DNA from: an uncultured Reyranella sp.
GTDB lineage: Bacteria; Pseudomonadota; Alphaproteobacteria; Reyranellales; Reyranellaceae
Length of the DNA: 64,000 nucleotides
Assembly: GCF_945957355.1 (NCBI RefSeq)
Contig: NZ_CAMFKM010000009.1
Location: forward strand, 1-64,000
Direction: 5' to 3'
A model generated the notes under the pieces. It was not told the DNA's origin. It was given only the letters and a program-made list of their open reading frames with translations, and searched no databases. This document shows, piece after piece, positions 16,902-25,204 of this stretch (position 1 is the first letter of the stretch; each line of letters begins with the position of its first letter). The position numbers and the translations under genes were made by a program.

Positions 16902-17180
16902 ATGAGCAGCGAACCAACCATAGCACTTGGCGCCGCCCCCGTGGGGTTTCGTGGGCGCATACAGGCCATCGCCGCGGGGCGTGTCGCCGCAGGTATGCCC
17001 GCGCCCGAACTGGAGCGCCGTCTGATCGAGCTGGGCTTCGTCGAGGGCGCCGACGTCGAAGTGCTGCACCAGGGCCTGTTCGGCCGCGATCCCATCGCCG
17101 TGCGCGTCGCCCACACCACCATCGGCCTGCGGCGTCGCGAGGCGATGGCCGTTCTCGTGAGTGTCGGAGCCGAGCCGTGA
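16902..17180 (+). CDS. feoA: Ferrous iron transport protein A
   Basis: 92 residues from ATG 16902; the ORF-track start lies in the intergenic region. The SH3-like FeoA core is LERRLIELGFVEGADVEVLHQG...GLRRREAMAVLV. FeoA is a small cytoplasmic partner that regulates the FeoB GTPase permease. Its stop overlaps the feoB GTG (GTGA). The 56-bp gap to the divergent hydrolase gene is AT-richer than its surroundings and should hold the promoter, but I could not make out a convincing Fur or Irr box. Confidence 0.92.
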   Translation: MSSEPTIALGAAPVGFRGRIQAIAAGRVAAGMPAPELERRLIELGFVEGADVEVLHQGLFGRDPIAVRVAHTTIGLRRREAMAVLVSVGAEP

Positions 17181-19057
17181 GCGTCACCGCATCCACTGCC
17201 GCTCCGGTCGTCGCCCTGGTCGGCAACCCCAATTGCGGCAAGACGGCGCTGTTCAACGCGCTGACCGGCAGCCGCCAGAAGGTTGCCAACTATCCCGGTG
17301 TCACCGTCGAGAAGAAGGTCGGTCCGCTGACGACGCCCGCCGGCCGCACGGTGCGCATCGTCGACCTGCCCGGCACCTATTCGCTGCGCGCGCGCTCGCC
17401 CGACGAGGAGGTGACACGCGACGTCGTGCTGGGCCGGACCCAGACCGACGTGACTCCGGACCTGATCGTCTGTGTGGCCGACGCCTCCAACCTTCGGCTG
17501 GCGCTGCGCCTCGTGCTCGAGCTGAAGCAGGTCGGCCGGCCGGTCATGCTGTCGCTCAACATGATGGACATCGCGCGCAAGCGCGGCATCGAGATCGACA
17601 CCGAGAAGCTCGGCCGGGAACTGGGACTGCCAGTCGTGAGTTCGGTCGCGGTGCGCCGCGGCGGCACCGACTCACTGCTGGCCGAGATCGATCGGCGGCT
17701 GGCGGCCGCACAAGGCGCGACCGGAACCGTCTGGACCACACCCGATGCCTCGGCCCTGCGGCGCGCACAGAAGGAGGCGGATCGCATCCTGGCCTCGGTG
17801 GTGAAGGGACAAGGCAAGCGCGACAGCCTGACGGCGCGTCTCGACGCGGTGTTGCTGCATCCGGTGGCGGGCCTGGTCGTGCTGCTGGCCATCCTGTTCG
17901 TGATGTTCCAGGCGGTCTTCGCCTGGGCCGAGCCCGGCATGGATGCGATCGAGGCCGGTTTCCACTTGCTCGGTGACCTCGTCGCCGGGCTACCGCTGCC
18001 CGACCTGCTGAAGAGCTTCCTGAAGGACGGGCTGATCGGTGGCGTCGGCAGCGTGATCGTGTTCCTGCCCCAGATCGTGATCCTGTTCTTCTTCATCCTC
18101 GTGCTCGAGGACCTGGGATACATGGCGCGCGCGGCCTTCCTGATGGACCGCATCATGGGCGGCGCCGGACTGCACGGGCGCGCCTTCATTCCGCTCCTGT
18201 CGTCCTTTGCCTGCGCCATCCCCGGCATCATGTCGACGCGCGTGATCGACGACCGGCGCGACCGTCTCACCACCATCCTGGTGGCGCCGCTGATGACCTG
18301 CTCGGCGCGCATCCCGGTCTATACGCTGATCATCGGGGCGTTCATTCCCGACCGCGAGGTCTGGGGCTTCGTCGGCCTGCAGGGGCTGGTGATGTTCGGC
18401 CTCTACACGGTCGGCATCGCCAGCGCGCTCGCGGTATCGTTCGTAGTCAAGCGCTTGATCTGGCGCGGCCAGCCCGGCGAGCCGTTCATGCTCGAGCTGC
18501 CGGACTACAAGATTCCGCAGGCCAGGAGCGTCGCCATCGGCCTGTGGACGCGCGCCACGATCTTCCTGAAGCGTGCAGGCACCACGATCCTGTCGATGAT
18601 GATCCTGATCTGGGTACTGGCCTCCTTCCCGCAGCCGCCCGAGGGCGCCACCGAGCCCGCCATCAACTACAGCCTGGCCGCCCGGATCGGCACGGCGATC
18701 CAGCCGCTGACCGAGCCGCTGGGCTTCAACTGGCAGATCAACGTCGCGCTGATCCCGGGCATGGCGGCGCGCGAGGTCGCGGTCGGGTCGCTCGGCACCA
18801 TCTACGCGATCAGCGGCGGCGAGGAGGCCACCGACAAGATCGCCTCCGCGCTCAGCTCGCAATGGAGCCTGGCCACGGCGCTGGCCTTCCTCGCCTGGTA
18901 CGTGTTCGCGCCGCAATGCGCCTCGACCCTGGCGGTCATCCGCCGCGAGACCGGCGGCTGGCGATGGTTGTGGGTGACGTTCTTCTACATGCTGGCGTTG
19001 GCGTACGTGGCGGCCTTCCTCACCTATCGCATCGCCGTCGCGTTCGGCGGAGGGTGA
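17177..19057 (+). CDS. feoB: Ferrous iron transporter B
   Basis: 626 residues, the inner-membrane Fe(II) permease with an N-terminal G domain. G1 is LVGNPNCGKTALFNAL, the G2 region NYPGVTVEKK, G3 DLPGTYSL, G4 LNMMD. The membrane part follows from about residue 225, with the gate motifs AIPGIMSTR and APLMTCSARIPVYTL carrying the conserved cysteines. Starts at GTG 17177. Shorter than the roughly 770-residue E. coli protein mainly because the helical spacer and C terminus are compact. Operon with feoA and a PepSY membrane protein. Confidence 0.95.
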   Translation: MSVTASTAAPVVALVGNPNCGKTALFNALTGSRQKVANYPGVTVEKKVGPLTTPAGRTVRIVDLPGTYSLRARSPDEEVTRDVVLGRTQTDVTPDLIVCVADASNLRLALRLVLELKQVGRPVMLSLNMMDIARKRGIEIDTEKLGRELGLPVVSSVAVRRGGTDSLLAEIDRRLAAAQGATGTVWTTPDASALRRAQKEADRILASVVKGQGKRDSLTARLDAVLLHPVAGLVVLLAILFVMFQAVFAWAEPGMDAIEAGFHLLGDLVAGLPLPDLLKSFLKDGLIGGVGSVIVFLPQIVILFFFILVLEDLGYMARAAFLMDRIMGGAGLHGRAFIPLLSSFACAIPGIMSTRVIDDRRDRLTTILVAPLMTCSARIPVYTLIIGAFIPDREVWGFVGLQGLVMFGLYTVGIASALAVSFVVKRLIWRGQPGEPFMLELPDYKIPQARSVAIGLWTRATIFLKRAGTTILSMMILIWVLASFPQPPEGATEPAINYSLAARIGTAIQPLTEPLGFNWQINVALIPGMAAREVAVGSLGTIYAISGGEEATDKIASALSSQWSLATALAFLAWYVFAPQCASTLAVIRRETGGWRWLWVTFFYMLALAYVAAFLTYRIAVAFGGG

Positions 19058-19059
19058 CG

Positions 19060-20349
19060 ATGGCGCAGGGACCGAAGCCGCAGCGGCGCACGTTCCGCTA
19101 CTGGCTGCAGCAGATCCATCTCTGGATTGGCCTGATCCTGCTGCTGCCCCTGGTGATGATGGGCATCACCGGCGCGGTACTGGTCTATGCGCACGACATC
19201 GAGCACCTGCTGGGCCAGGGCGAGCCCGAGGTCAGGACGGTGGGCGAGTGGCAGTCGGCGGGGCGGTTGATCGAAGCCGCCAAAGCGGCCAACAGCGAAC
19301 CGGGCCGTATCCCCATCGCGGTGCGCTGGCCGACCGAAGTGGGAGAACCTGCCGCGGTGCGACTGTCGCGTCCGGGGATGGCCGGCGAGCGGCCGCAGTT
19401 CCGCGGCGGCCAGCAGGGTGGCACCGGCAACGCGCAGCCCGGACAGCCGGCGCAGGGCCGTGTGCCGACACAGAGTCCGTTTGCCGGCAGCCTGCAGATC
19501 CTGGTCGATCCGGTATCCCTGCAGGTCCTCGAGACCCAGCAGGCGATGACGGGCTGGGTGCGCTTTTTCCACGACCTGCACGGCCACATCTTCATCCCCG
19601 GCGGCCTCGGCCGCGAGATCGTGGGCTGGCTCGGTGTGGCAATGCTCCTGCTGGGTTGTTCCGGCCTGTATCTCTGGTGGCCCAAGCCCGGCCAGTGGAA
19701 GCAGGCCTTCATGGTCCGCCGCAAGGCCAAGGGCCTGCGCCTGAACCGCGAGCTGCACGGGGCTGTCGGTATCTGGTCGCTGGTGATCTTCATGCTGGTG
19801 AACTTCACCGGCGTCTATCTCGCCTTCCCACAGCAGATCTCGGCCGCGGTCAATCTCGTGTCGCCGGGGCGCGACATGCGCGCAGCCATGTTCCAGGCGC
19901 GGGTCGAGCCGATGCGCGGTACGCCGGCCATGGGTGTCGACGAGGCGGTCGAACTCGCCAGGTCGCGCGTTCCGGGCACGCGATTCCTGAACGCCTTCCT
20001 GCCGACCCGGCCCGATCAGGCGTTGCGCGTCGGCCTGGTGCGACCCGACCATCGGGAGGGCGCGCCCATCGTCACGGTGATCGTCGATCCCTATCGCAGG
20101 ACCGTTGTCGACGTTTTCGATCCGCAGTCCATGTCGGCCGGCGAGACGATGATCGCCTGGCAGCGGGCGCTGCATTACGGCATTGGGCTGGGCGGCACCT
20201 ACAAGTTCCTGGTCTTCGTGTCGGGCGTCATCATCCCGATCTTCGCCGTCACCGGCTTCCTGATGTGGTGGATCAAGCGCCGCAATCGCCGGGCCGGCGA
20301 AAAGGCCCGGCAGGCCATACTGCGGGCCGCCGGCCAGGCGGCCGAATAG
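19060..20349 (+). CDS. PepSY-associated membrane protein, putative ferric/siderophore reductase
   Basis: 429 residues, starting 2 bases after feoB. Four membrane segments are apparent: near residues 15-37, 190-210, 235-255 and 380-400. Histidines of the PepSY_TM/PiuB family recur at helix ends (QIHLWIGLIL, FFHDLHGHIF, ELHGAVGIWS, ALHYGIGLGG) and are heme-ligand candidates. A Gly/Gln/Pro-rich insert (roughly residues 105-145) breaks the first periplasmic domain. Some relatives, such as FoxB, reduce ferric siderophores. Placed behind feoAB, it could supply Fe(II) to FeoB; this role is inferred. Confidence 0.82.
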   Translation: MAQGPKPQRRTFRYWLQQIHLWIGLILLLPLVMMGITGAVLVYAHDIEHLLGQGEPEVRTVGEWQSAGRLIEAAKAANSEPGRIPIAVRWPTEVGEPAAVRLSRPGMAGERPQFRGGQQGGTGNAQPGQPAQGRVPTQSPFAGSLQILVDPVSLQVLETQQAMTGWVRFFHDLHGHIFIPGGLGREIVGWLGVAMLLLGCSGLYLWWPKPGQWKQAFMVRRKAKGLRLNRELHGAVGIWSLVIFMLVNFTGVYLAFPQQISAAVNLVSPGRDMRAAMFQARVEPMRGTPAMGVDEAVELARSRVPGTRFLNAFLPTRPDQALRVGLVRPDHREGAPIVTVIVDPYRRTVVDVFDPQSMSAGETMIAWQRALHYGIGLGGTYKFLVFVSGVIIPIFAVTGFLMWWIKRRNRRAGEKARQAILRAAGQAAE

Positions 20350-20364
20350 GCGAGCGGCCCTCCT

Positions 20365-20727
20365 TCACCAGGAGGGTAGCGGTCCCCTGAAGATGAAGAA
20401 GGCGCCGCCGCAGATCATCGCGAAGCCGACGAGGTGGTTCGAGGTGATGCGTTCGCCGAGATAGAGGACGGAGAAGGCGGCGAACACGGTGAGGGTGATC
20501 ACCTCCTGCATCGTCTTGAGCTCGGCCGCCGAGTAGACCTCATGGCCGTACCGGTTGGCCGGAACCGCGAAGCAGTATTCGACGAAGGCGATGCCCCAGC
20601 TTGCCACCACCACCAGCCACAGCGGCTTGTCGGTGAACTTGAGGTGCCCGTACCAGGCGAACGTCATGAAGACGTTGGACACCAGCAACAAGACGATGGG
20701 CGTGATGGTGGCGGGCAAGAAGGACAT
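20365..20727 (-). CDS. DUF486 (DMT-like) membrane protein
   Basis: 120 residues with four predicted transmembrane helices: ITPIVLLLVSNVFMTFAWYG, LWLVVVASWGIAFVEYCF, VITLTVFAAFSVLYLGE and LVGFAMICGGAFFIF. The sequence matches the DUF486 family, small relatives of drug/metabolite transporters with no proven role. The HLKF and VPANRYGHEVYSAAELK segments are typical. It begins 8 bases after the Bug receptor gene ends, so it is probably co-transcribed. A small CCTCCT/AGGAGG hairpin spans its stop codon. Confidence 0.88.
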   Translation of the reverse strand: MSFLPATITPIVLLLVSNVFMTFAWYGHLKFTDKPLWLVVVASWGIAFVEYCFAVPANRYGHEVYSAAELKTMQEVITLTVFAAFSVLYLGERITSNHLVGFAMICGGAFFIFRGPLPSW

Positions 20728-20735
20728 CGAGCTGG

Positions 20736-21701
20736 TTACTCCGGTTTGATCTGAAGCTTCTTGATGAGCGGCACGACCATCTTGTCCTCGGCGTCGAACA
20801 TCGCCGCGGTTTCCTGCGGGGTGGTCGGATAGGCCTCGGCCGTGAGGTCGGCGAAACGCTGGACGACGGCGGGATCCTTGAGGACCTTGACCATCGCCTC
20901 GTTGATCTTGGCGACCACATCGGGCGGCATCTTCGCCGGCCCGAACAGGCCGGTGAAGGTCGCGAAGGTGAAATTCTCGAGCCCCTTCACGCCGCTTTCC
21001 TTGAAGGTCGGCACGTCGGGAAGCTGCGGCACGCGCTTGTCGGACGACACGGCGATGGCGCGCAGCTTGCCCGACTTGATGTTGCCGATGGCGGCGTTGA
21101 GCTGGTCGACCTGGGCCGGCACCTGGCCCGCCATCACGTCGATCATGGCGGCACCCGATCCCTTGTAGTGGACCAGTGTGTATTTGGTGCCGGTGGCCTC
21201 GCCGATCAGTTCGATGGCGAGGTGATTGGTGGTGCCAACGCCGGAATCGGCGACCGCAAACTTGCCGTCCTTCCCCAGGGCGATGAAGTCGGCCAGGGTC
21301 TTGATCGGCGAGCTGGGCGGCACGACGAGCACGGCCGGCACGCGCTGGATGTGAGTGATGGGGGTGAAGGCCGTGCGCCAGTCATAGGGCGCGTTGCCGT
21401 AGATGGCGGGCACGGCAACCAGCGAATTGGCGGAGACCAGCAGGCTGGTCCCGTCCGGCGCCGAGCGGGCGACGATGTCGCTGCCGATCATGCCGCTGGC
21501 ACCGGCCTTGTTCTCGACGATGACGGTGGTCCCCGTCACCTCGCGCAGCTTGTCGGCGATGATGCGCGCGGTGACGTCGATGTTCCCGCCCGGCGCATAG
21601 GGCGCCATGATCTTGATGGGCTTGTCGAAAGTCTGCGCCAGGGCCGTTCCCGACCCCAGCACGAGCCCGGCAAGGGCTCCTGCGATGGCAACCAGACGCA
21701 T
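20736..21701 (-). CDS. Bug-family (TctC) periplasmic solute receptor
   Basis: 321 residues from ATG 21701, which has AGGAGG upstream; the longer ORF start is not supported. Signal peptide MRLVAIAGALAGLVLGSGTALAQ. Mature motifs KPIKIMAPYAPGGNID, VIVENKAGASGMIGSD and PDGTSLLVS match the Bug receptors, which bind carboxylates or similar ligands in the periplasm. No TctAB permease is adjacent. It lies downstream of an amidase gene on the same strand (82-bp gap), so its ligand may be related to the amide substrate. Confidence 0.9.
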   Translation of the reverse strand: MRLVAIAGALAGLVLGSGTALAQTFDKPIKIMAPYAPGGNIDVTARIIADKLREVTGTTVIVENKAGASGMIGSDIVARSAPDGTSLLVSANSLVAVPAIYGNAPYDWRTAFTPITHIQRVPAVLVVPPSSPIKTLADFIALGKDGKFAVADSGVGTTNHLAIELIGEATGTKYTLVHYKGSGAAMIDVMAGQVPAQVDQLNAAIGNIKSGKLRAIAVSSDKRVPQLPDVPTFKESGVKGLENFTFATFTGLFGPAKMPPDVVAKINEAMVKVLKDPAVVQRFADLTAEAYPTTPQETAAMFDAEDKMVVPLIKKLQIKPE

Positions 21702-21783
21702 TGGATTCCTCCTGTTCATGTTTGGGAGGAGCCTAGGAGAACGTCCGGGGCCGCGCAAAGCTCCCAGCCCGCGCTGCGGAGGC

Positions 21784-23217
21784 TCAGAGCGCCGGCGGCC
21801 GGTGCTGCGCCCAGGGCCTTGCGCCTTCGAGCAGGGCGCCCATCCGCAGCACGTCGGTCTCCGCGCCCCACTTGCCCACGACCTGGACGGAGGTCGGCAG
21901 CCCGTCGGCGCCGAATCCCGACGGGTAGGCGCAGGCGGGATGGCCGGTGAGGTTGAACGGGTACTGGTAGGAGGTCCAGCCCTGGCGGGTGATGCCGCAC
22001 TTCACGCCGTCGATCACGACCTCGTCGTTGGCCGCATCGTGCGTTACGTCGAGGGCGGTGCGCGCATTGGTCGGCATCACCAGGAAGTCGTAGCGCTCGA
22101 ACAGCGACTGGATCTTGCGGAACAGCGCGGTACGCGCGAACTGCGCGTTGCGGAAGTCGGCCAGGGTGAACTTGGCGCCGCGCTCCATGAAGGCGAGCGT
22201 CACCGGATCCATCTGGTTCTGCCATTTTGGCAGGTACTGCGCGCAGAAGACGGCGAAATTCGCCTGGTAGAGCACGCGGCCTTCGTATTCGATCCAGTCG
22301 ATCTTGTCGGTGACCTCCTCGACCTCGGCGCCCATCGCTTCCCAGGCGGCGAGCGCGGCAAGCGTGTTGGTGCGCACGTCGGCGGCCACGCGGGGATTGG
22401 CGGTGCGCTCGATGTAGCCGATGCGCACGGCGGCGAGGTCGTTGCCGGAGAGCTTCGGCGACAGCGGCTTCTGGGCACTCCCGGACAGGGTCCACGGATC
22501 CTTGTCGCTGGGGCCCGCCAGCACGGAATGCATGATCGCCGCGTCGGTGACGGAGCGCGCCAGCGGCCCGGCATAGACGTTGTTGCCGTAGGCATCGCGC
22601 GTGGTGTCGTAGGGCACGGCGCCCAGGGTGGGCTTGAGGCCGACCAGGCCCGAGCAGGAAGCGGGACCGCGCACCGAGCCCGCGCCGTCGGTGCCAAGCG
22701 ACAGCGGGCTGAGACCGGCCGCCACCGCCGCCGCGCCGCCGCCGCTCGAGCCGCCCGGCGTGCGCTCGAGATTCCACGGATTGCGGGTGACGCCGAATGG
22801 CCCGTCGGTCAGGCCCTTCACGCCGAACTCAGGCGTCGTTGCCTTGGCGAAGATGACGGCGCCGGCCTTGCGCAGGCGCTGCACCAGCAGATCGTCTGCA
22901 GCCGCCGGGCCGTTGCCCTCGAAGATCGCCGAACCGTGCCGCGTCGGCACGCCTTCGACGTCGACCAGGTCCTTCACGCTGATCGGAACGCCGTGCAGGG
23001 GGCCCAGCGTTTCACCGCGTGTGACGGCCTCCTCGGCCTTCTTCGCCTCGCGCCTTGCCTGGTCGACCATGACCTCGCGGAAGCAATTGATCCTGGGGTT
23101 GGCGCGCTCGGCGGCCTTCAGCACCGTGTCGAGATATTCGATGGGCGAAAGCTTCCGGGCGCGGATGAGCGCGGCCGCCTGAACGGCCGGAGTGAAGAGA
23201 AGATCGGTGTCGGTCAT
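21784..23217 (-). CDS. Amidase signature family protein
   Basis: 477 residues, Ser-cisSer-Lys hydrolase. The lysine is in GVPISVKDLVD, the cis-serine in TPGGSSGGGAAAVAAG and the nucleophile in LGTDGAGSVRGPASCSGL. It hydrolyses an amide to acid plus ammonia; the substrate cannot be read from sequence. Start ATG 23217 (MTDTDLLFTP) is preferred over the upstream GTG. Possibly co-transcribed with the downstream Bug receptor and DUF486 genes. Divergent from the TauE gene with 58 bp between. Confidence 0.9.
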   Translation of the reverse strand: MTDTDLLFTPAVQAAALIRARKLSPIEYLDTVLKAAERANPRINCFREVMVDQARREAKKAEEAVTRGETLGPLHGVPISVKDLVDVEGVPTRHGSAIFEGNGPAAADDLLVQRLRKAGAVIFAKATTPEFGVKGLTDGPFGVTRNPWNLERTPGGSSGGGAAAVAAGLSPLSLGTDGAGSVRGPASCSGLVGLKPTLGAVPYDTTRDAYGNNVYAGPLARSVTDAAIMHSVLAGPSDKDPWTLSGSAQKPLSPKLSGNDLAAVRIGYIERTANPRVAADVRTNTLAALAAWEAMGAEVEEVTDKIDWIEYEGRVLYQANFAVFCAQYLPKWQNQMDPVTLAFMERGAKFTLADFRNAQFARTALFRKIQSLFERYDFLVMPTNARTALDVTHDAANDEVVIDGVKCGITRQGWTSYQYPFNLTGHPACAYPSGFGADGLPTSVQVVGKWGAETDVLRMGALLEGARPWAQHRPPAL

Positions 23218-23275
23218 GGCGGGCACACTAGCTCATCCTCGACACGGTCTGCACGCTGCGCTACGCCCGCGGCCG

Positions 23276-24031
23276 ATGTTTTCGCTTCCCGTAATGGCGG
23301 CGCTCGCGGTCGTGGCCGTCGTGACCTCGTTCGTCTCCGGCATCTTCGGCATGGCGGGCGGGATGCTGTTGATCGGCTTCCTGCTGCTGTTGTTGCCGGT
23401 GCCGGTCGCCATGGTGTTCCACGGGGTCATCCAGATCGCGGCCAATGGCTGGCGGGCCTGGCTGTGGCGCCGTCACGTGAACTGGAACGTCGTGCTGCAG
23501 TTCGGCGCCGGGGCCGGTTCCTCGCTGGTCGTCTTCTCCTTCTTCGACTTCGTGCCCGACAAGGCGCTGGTGCTGATGGCCGTCGGGCTCACGCCGTTCA
23601 TCGCCCTCGCGGTGCCGCAGCGCATCGCGCCCAACATCGAGCGTGGCGGGCAGGCCTTCCTGGCGGGCGCGATCGGCGGCGCCATCCAGCTGGTCTCGGG
23701 CGTCACCGGGCCGCTGCTCGACATTTTCTATGTCCGCACCGGCATGACGCGGCAGGTCAACGTGGCGACCAAGGCGGCGGCGCAGGTGCTGGGGCACCTG
23801 ACCAAGGTGCTCTATTTCGCGATGGTGATCGAGGGCCCGGCCGGCCGCGACCTCGAACAGTGGCTCGTCATGGGCTATGCCGCGGTCTTCGCCGTCATTG
23901 GGACGACGCTGTCGCGCAGCTTCCTCGACCGTATGTCCGACAAGCAATTTTATCACTGGACGCGCCGCGTGATCCTGGCGCTCGGCACGGTGTACATAGG
24001 GCAGGGACTCTGGCTGATGGTGACGCGATGA
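23276..24031 (+). CDS. TauE/SafE family sulfite exporter-like permease
   Basis: 251 residues from ATG 23276 (MFSLPVMAAL). At least six hydrophobic helices; the first repeat opens with VTSFVSGIFGMAGGMLLIGFLL and the second with AFLAGAIGGAIQLVSGVTGPLLDIFYV, the paired G-rich motifs of the TauE/SafE (TSUP) family. Members export sulfite, sulfoacetate or other organic anions. Overlaps the following small gene by 4 bases, forming a three-gene run with a crotonase; the anion could be a product of that metabolism. Confidence 0.88.
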   Translation: MFSLPVMAALAVVAVVTSFVSGIFGMAGGMLLIGFLLLLLPVPVAMVFHGVIQIAANGWRAWLWRRHVNWNVVLQFGAGAGSSLVVFSFFDFVPDKALVLMAVGLTPFIALAVPQRIAPNIERGGQAFLAGAIGGAIQLVSGVTGPLLDIFYVRTGMTRQVNVATKAAAQVLGHLTKVLYFAMVIEGPAGRDLEQWLVMGYAAVFAVIGTTLSRSFLDRMSDKQFYHWTRRVILALGTVYIGQGLWLMVTR

Positions 24032-24228
24032 GCGATGTGAAGGATCAGGTCCGGGCCTTGCTCGACCGGTTGCCCGACGACTGCACCTTTGCCGACGTTC
24101 AACGCGGCATTGCCGTGATGATGTGGCCCAAGCGCGAGGATGGCAGCCTGGAGCCGCCCAAGCGCGTGGATCCGGAGGAAGTGAAGCGCCGCCTGCGCGA
24201 ATGGATGAAATCGGAGGGAGAGAAATGA
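24028..24228 (+). CDS. Small conserved-looking helical protein
   Basis: 66 residues. The ATG overlaps the TauE stop (ATGA) and its own stop overlaps the crotonase start (ATGA), so it is locked into the operon and very likely translated. The stretch LLDRLPDDCTFADVQRGIAVM resembles the short helical segment of antitoxin-like small proteins (LxxLPDDxxxxDVQ), but no toxin gene follows. The C-terminal half is charged (EEVKRRLREWMKSEGEK). Function unknown. It is hidden in the tail of a much longer shadow ORF in the track. Confidence 0.7.
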   Translation: MSDVKDQVRALLDRLPDDCTFADVQRGIAVMMWPKREDGSLEPPKRVDPEEVKRRLREWMKSEGEK

Positions 24229-25040
24229 AGGACCGCGTCTCGATCGACTTCAAGGACGGCGTCGCCGACGTGCGCCTGATCCGCGCCGACAAGATGAACG
24301 CGCTCGACCCGGCGATGTTCGAGGGCATCATCGAGGCGGGCGCGAAGCTCGCCACCATGCCGGGTCTGCGCTGCGTCGTCCTGTCGGGCGAGGGCAAGGC
24401 CTTCTGCGCCGGCCTCGACATGGGCAGCTTCGCCGCGATGAAGGCGGCCGAAGACCAGGGGGGCGACGCGGTGCCGGGCGTTCGCGACCTCACCAAGCGT
24501 ACCCACGGCATCGCCAACCGGCCGCAGCAATGCGCCTGGCTGTGGCGCGAACTGCCGGTGCCGGTGATCGCCGCCGTCCATGGCGTGGCCTTCGGCGGCG
24601 GCTTCCAGATCGCGCTGGGACCGGACATCCGCTACGCCACCGCCGACGCGCGCTTCTCGGTGATGGAGATCAAGTGGGGCCTCGTGCCCGATCTCGCCGG
24701 CACGCAGCTCATGCGCCATCTGGCGCGCGAGGACATCGTGCGCGAACTCACCTACACCGGCCGCATCTTCAACGGCGTCGAGGCGCGCGAGATGGGCTTC
24801 GTGACGCGGGTGGTCGACGACCCGCGCGCCGCCGCGCTGGAGACCGCGCGCGAGATCGCCTCCAAGAGTCCCGACGCGATCCGCGCCAACAAGCGGCTGC
24901 TCAACGCCGCCGTCGCGACCGACGCCGCTTCGGGCCTGATGATGGAATCGGTCGAGCAGCAGAAGCTGATCGGCTCGCCCAACCAGCTCGAAGCCATCAT
25001 GTCCAACCTGCAGAAGCGCGCCGCGAACTACAGGGATTGA
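24225..25040 (+). CDS. Crotonase/enoyl-CoA hydratase family protein
   Basis: 271 residues from ATG 24225. The oxyanion-hole segments are GKAFCAGLDMGSF and HGVAFGGGFQIALGPDIRYA; FSVMEIKWGLVPDLAGTQLM is the second active-site block. In place of the two catalytic glutamates of classical hydratases it has D/V residues in parts of this region, so it may be an isomerase, hydrolase or dehalogenase-type member. Third gene of the TauE operon. A palindromic repeat pair follows it. Confidence 0.88.
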   Translation: MKDRVSIDFKDGVADVRLIRADKMNALDPAMFEGIIEAGAKLATMPGLRCVVLSGEGKAFCAGLDMGSFAAMKAAEDQGGDAVPGVRDLTKRTHGIANRPQQCAWLWRELPVPVIAAVHGVAFGGGFQIALGPDIRYATADARFSVMEIKWGLVPDLAGTQLMRHLAREDIVRELTYTGRIFNGVEAREMGFVTRVVDDPRAAALETAREIASKSPDAIRANKRLLNAAVATDAASGLMMESVEQQKLIGSPNQLEAIMSNLQKRAANYRD

Positions 25041-25062
25041 GTGGACGTTCGACCACACACCC

Positions 25063-25174
25063 CCTCATCCTGAGGAGGTGCGCGTAGCGCACCGTCTCGA
25101 AGGATCGGCAATAGGCAAAGTGCGCATTCCCACCCTTCGAGACGCGCTCCTGCGGAGCGCTCCTCAGGGTGAGG
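25063..25174. repeat. Inverted pair of 43-bp dispersed palindromic repeats
   Basis: 25063-25105 and 25132-25174 are inverted copies of one element: CCTCATCCTGAGGAG, a variable palindromic core (GTGCGCGTAGCGCACC in one, CGCTCCGCAGGAGCGC in the other) and GTCTCGAAGGAT. The flanks are nearly identical, while the cores differ yet remain self-complementary, as expected for structure-conserved mobile palindromes. The same kind of repeat is abundant in Bradyrhizobium-like genomes. It fills most of the gap between two convergent crotonase genes and can fold as one large hairpin. Confidence 0.85.
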
Positions 25175-25204
25175 TGATGTTGGTGAAGGTGGGGCGGGTG
25201 ACCG

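Noticed and set aside
24028-24228. Toxin-antitoxin pair
   Set aside because: Only the antitoxin-like half is present; the neighbours are a permease and a crotonase.
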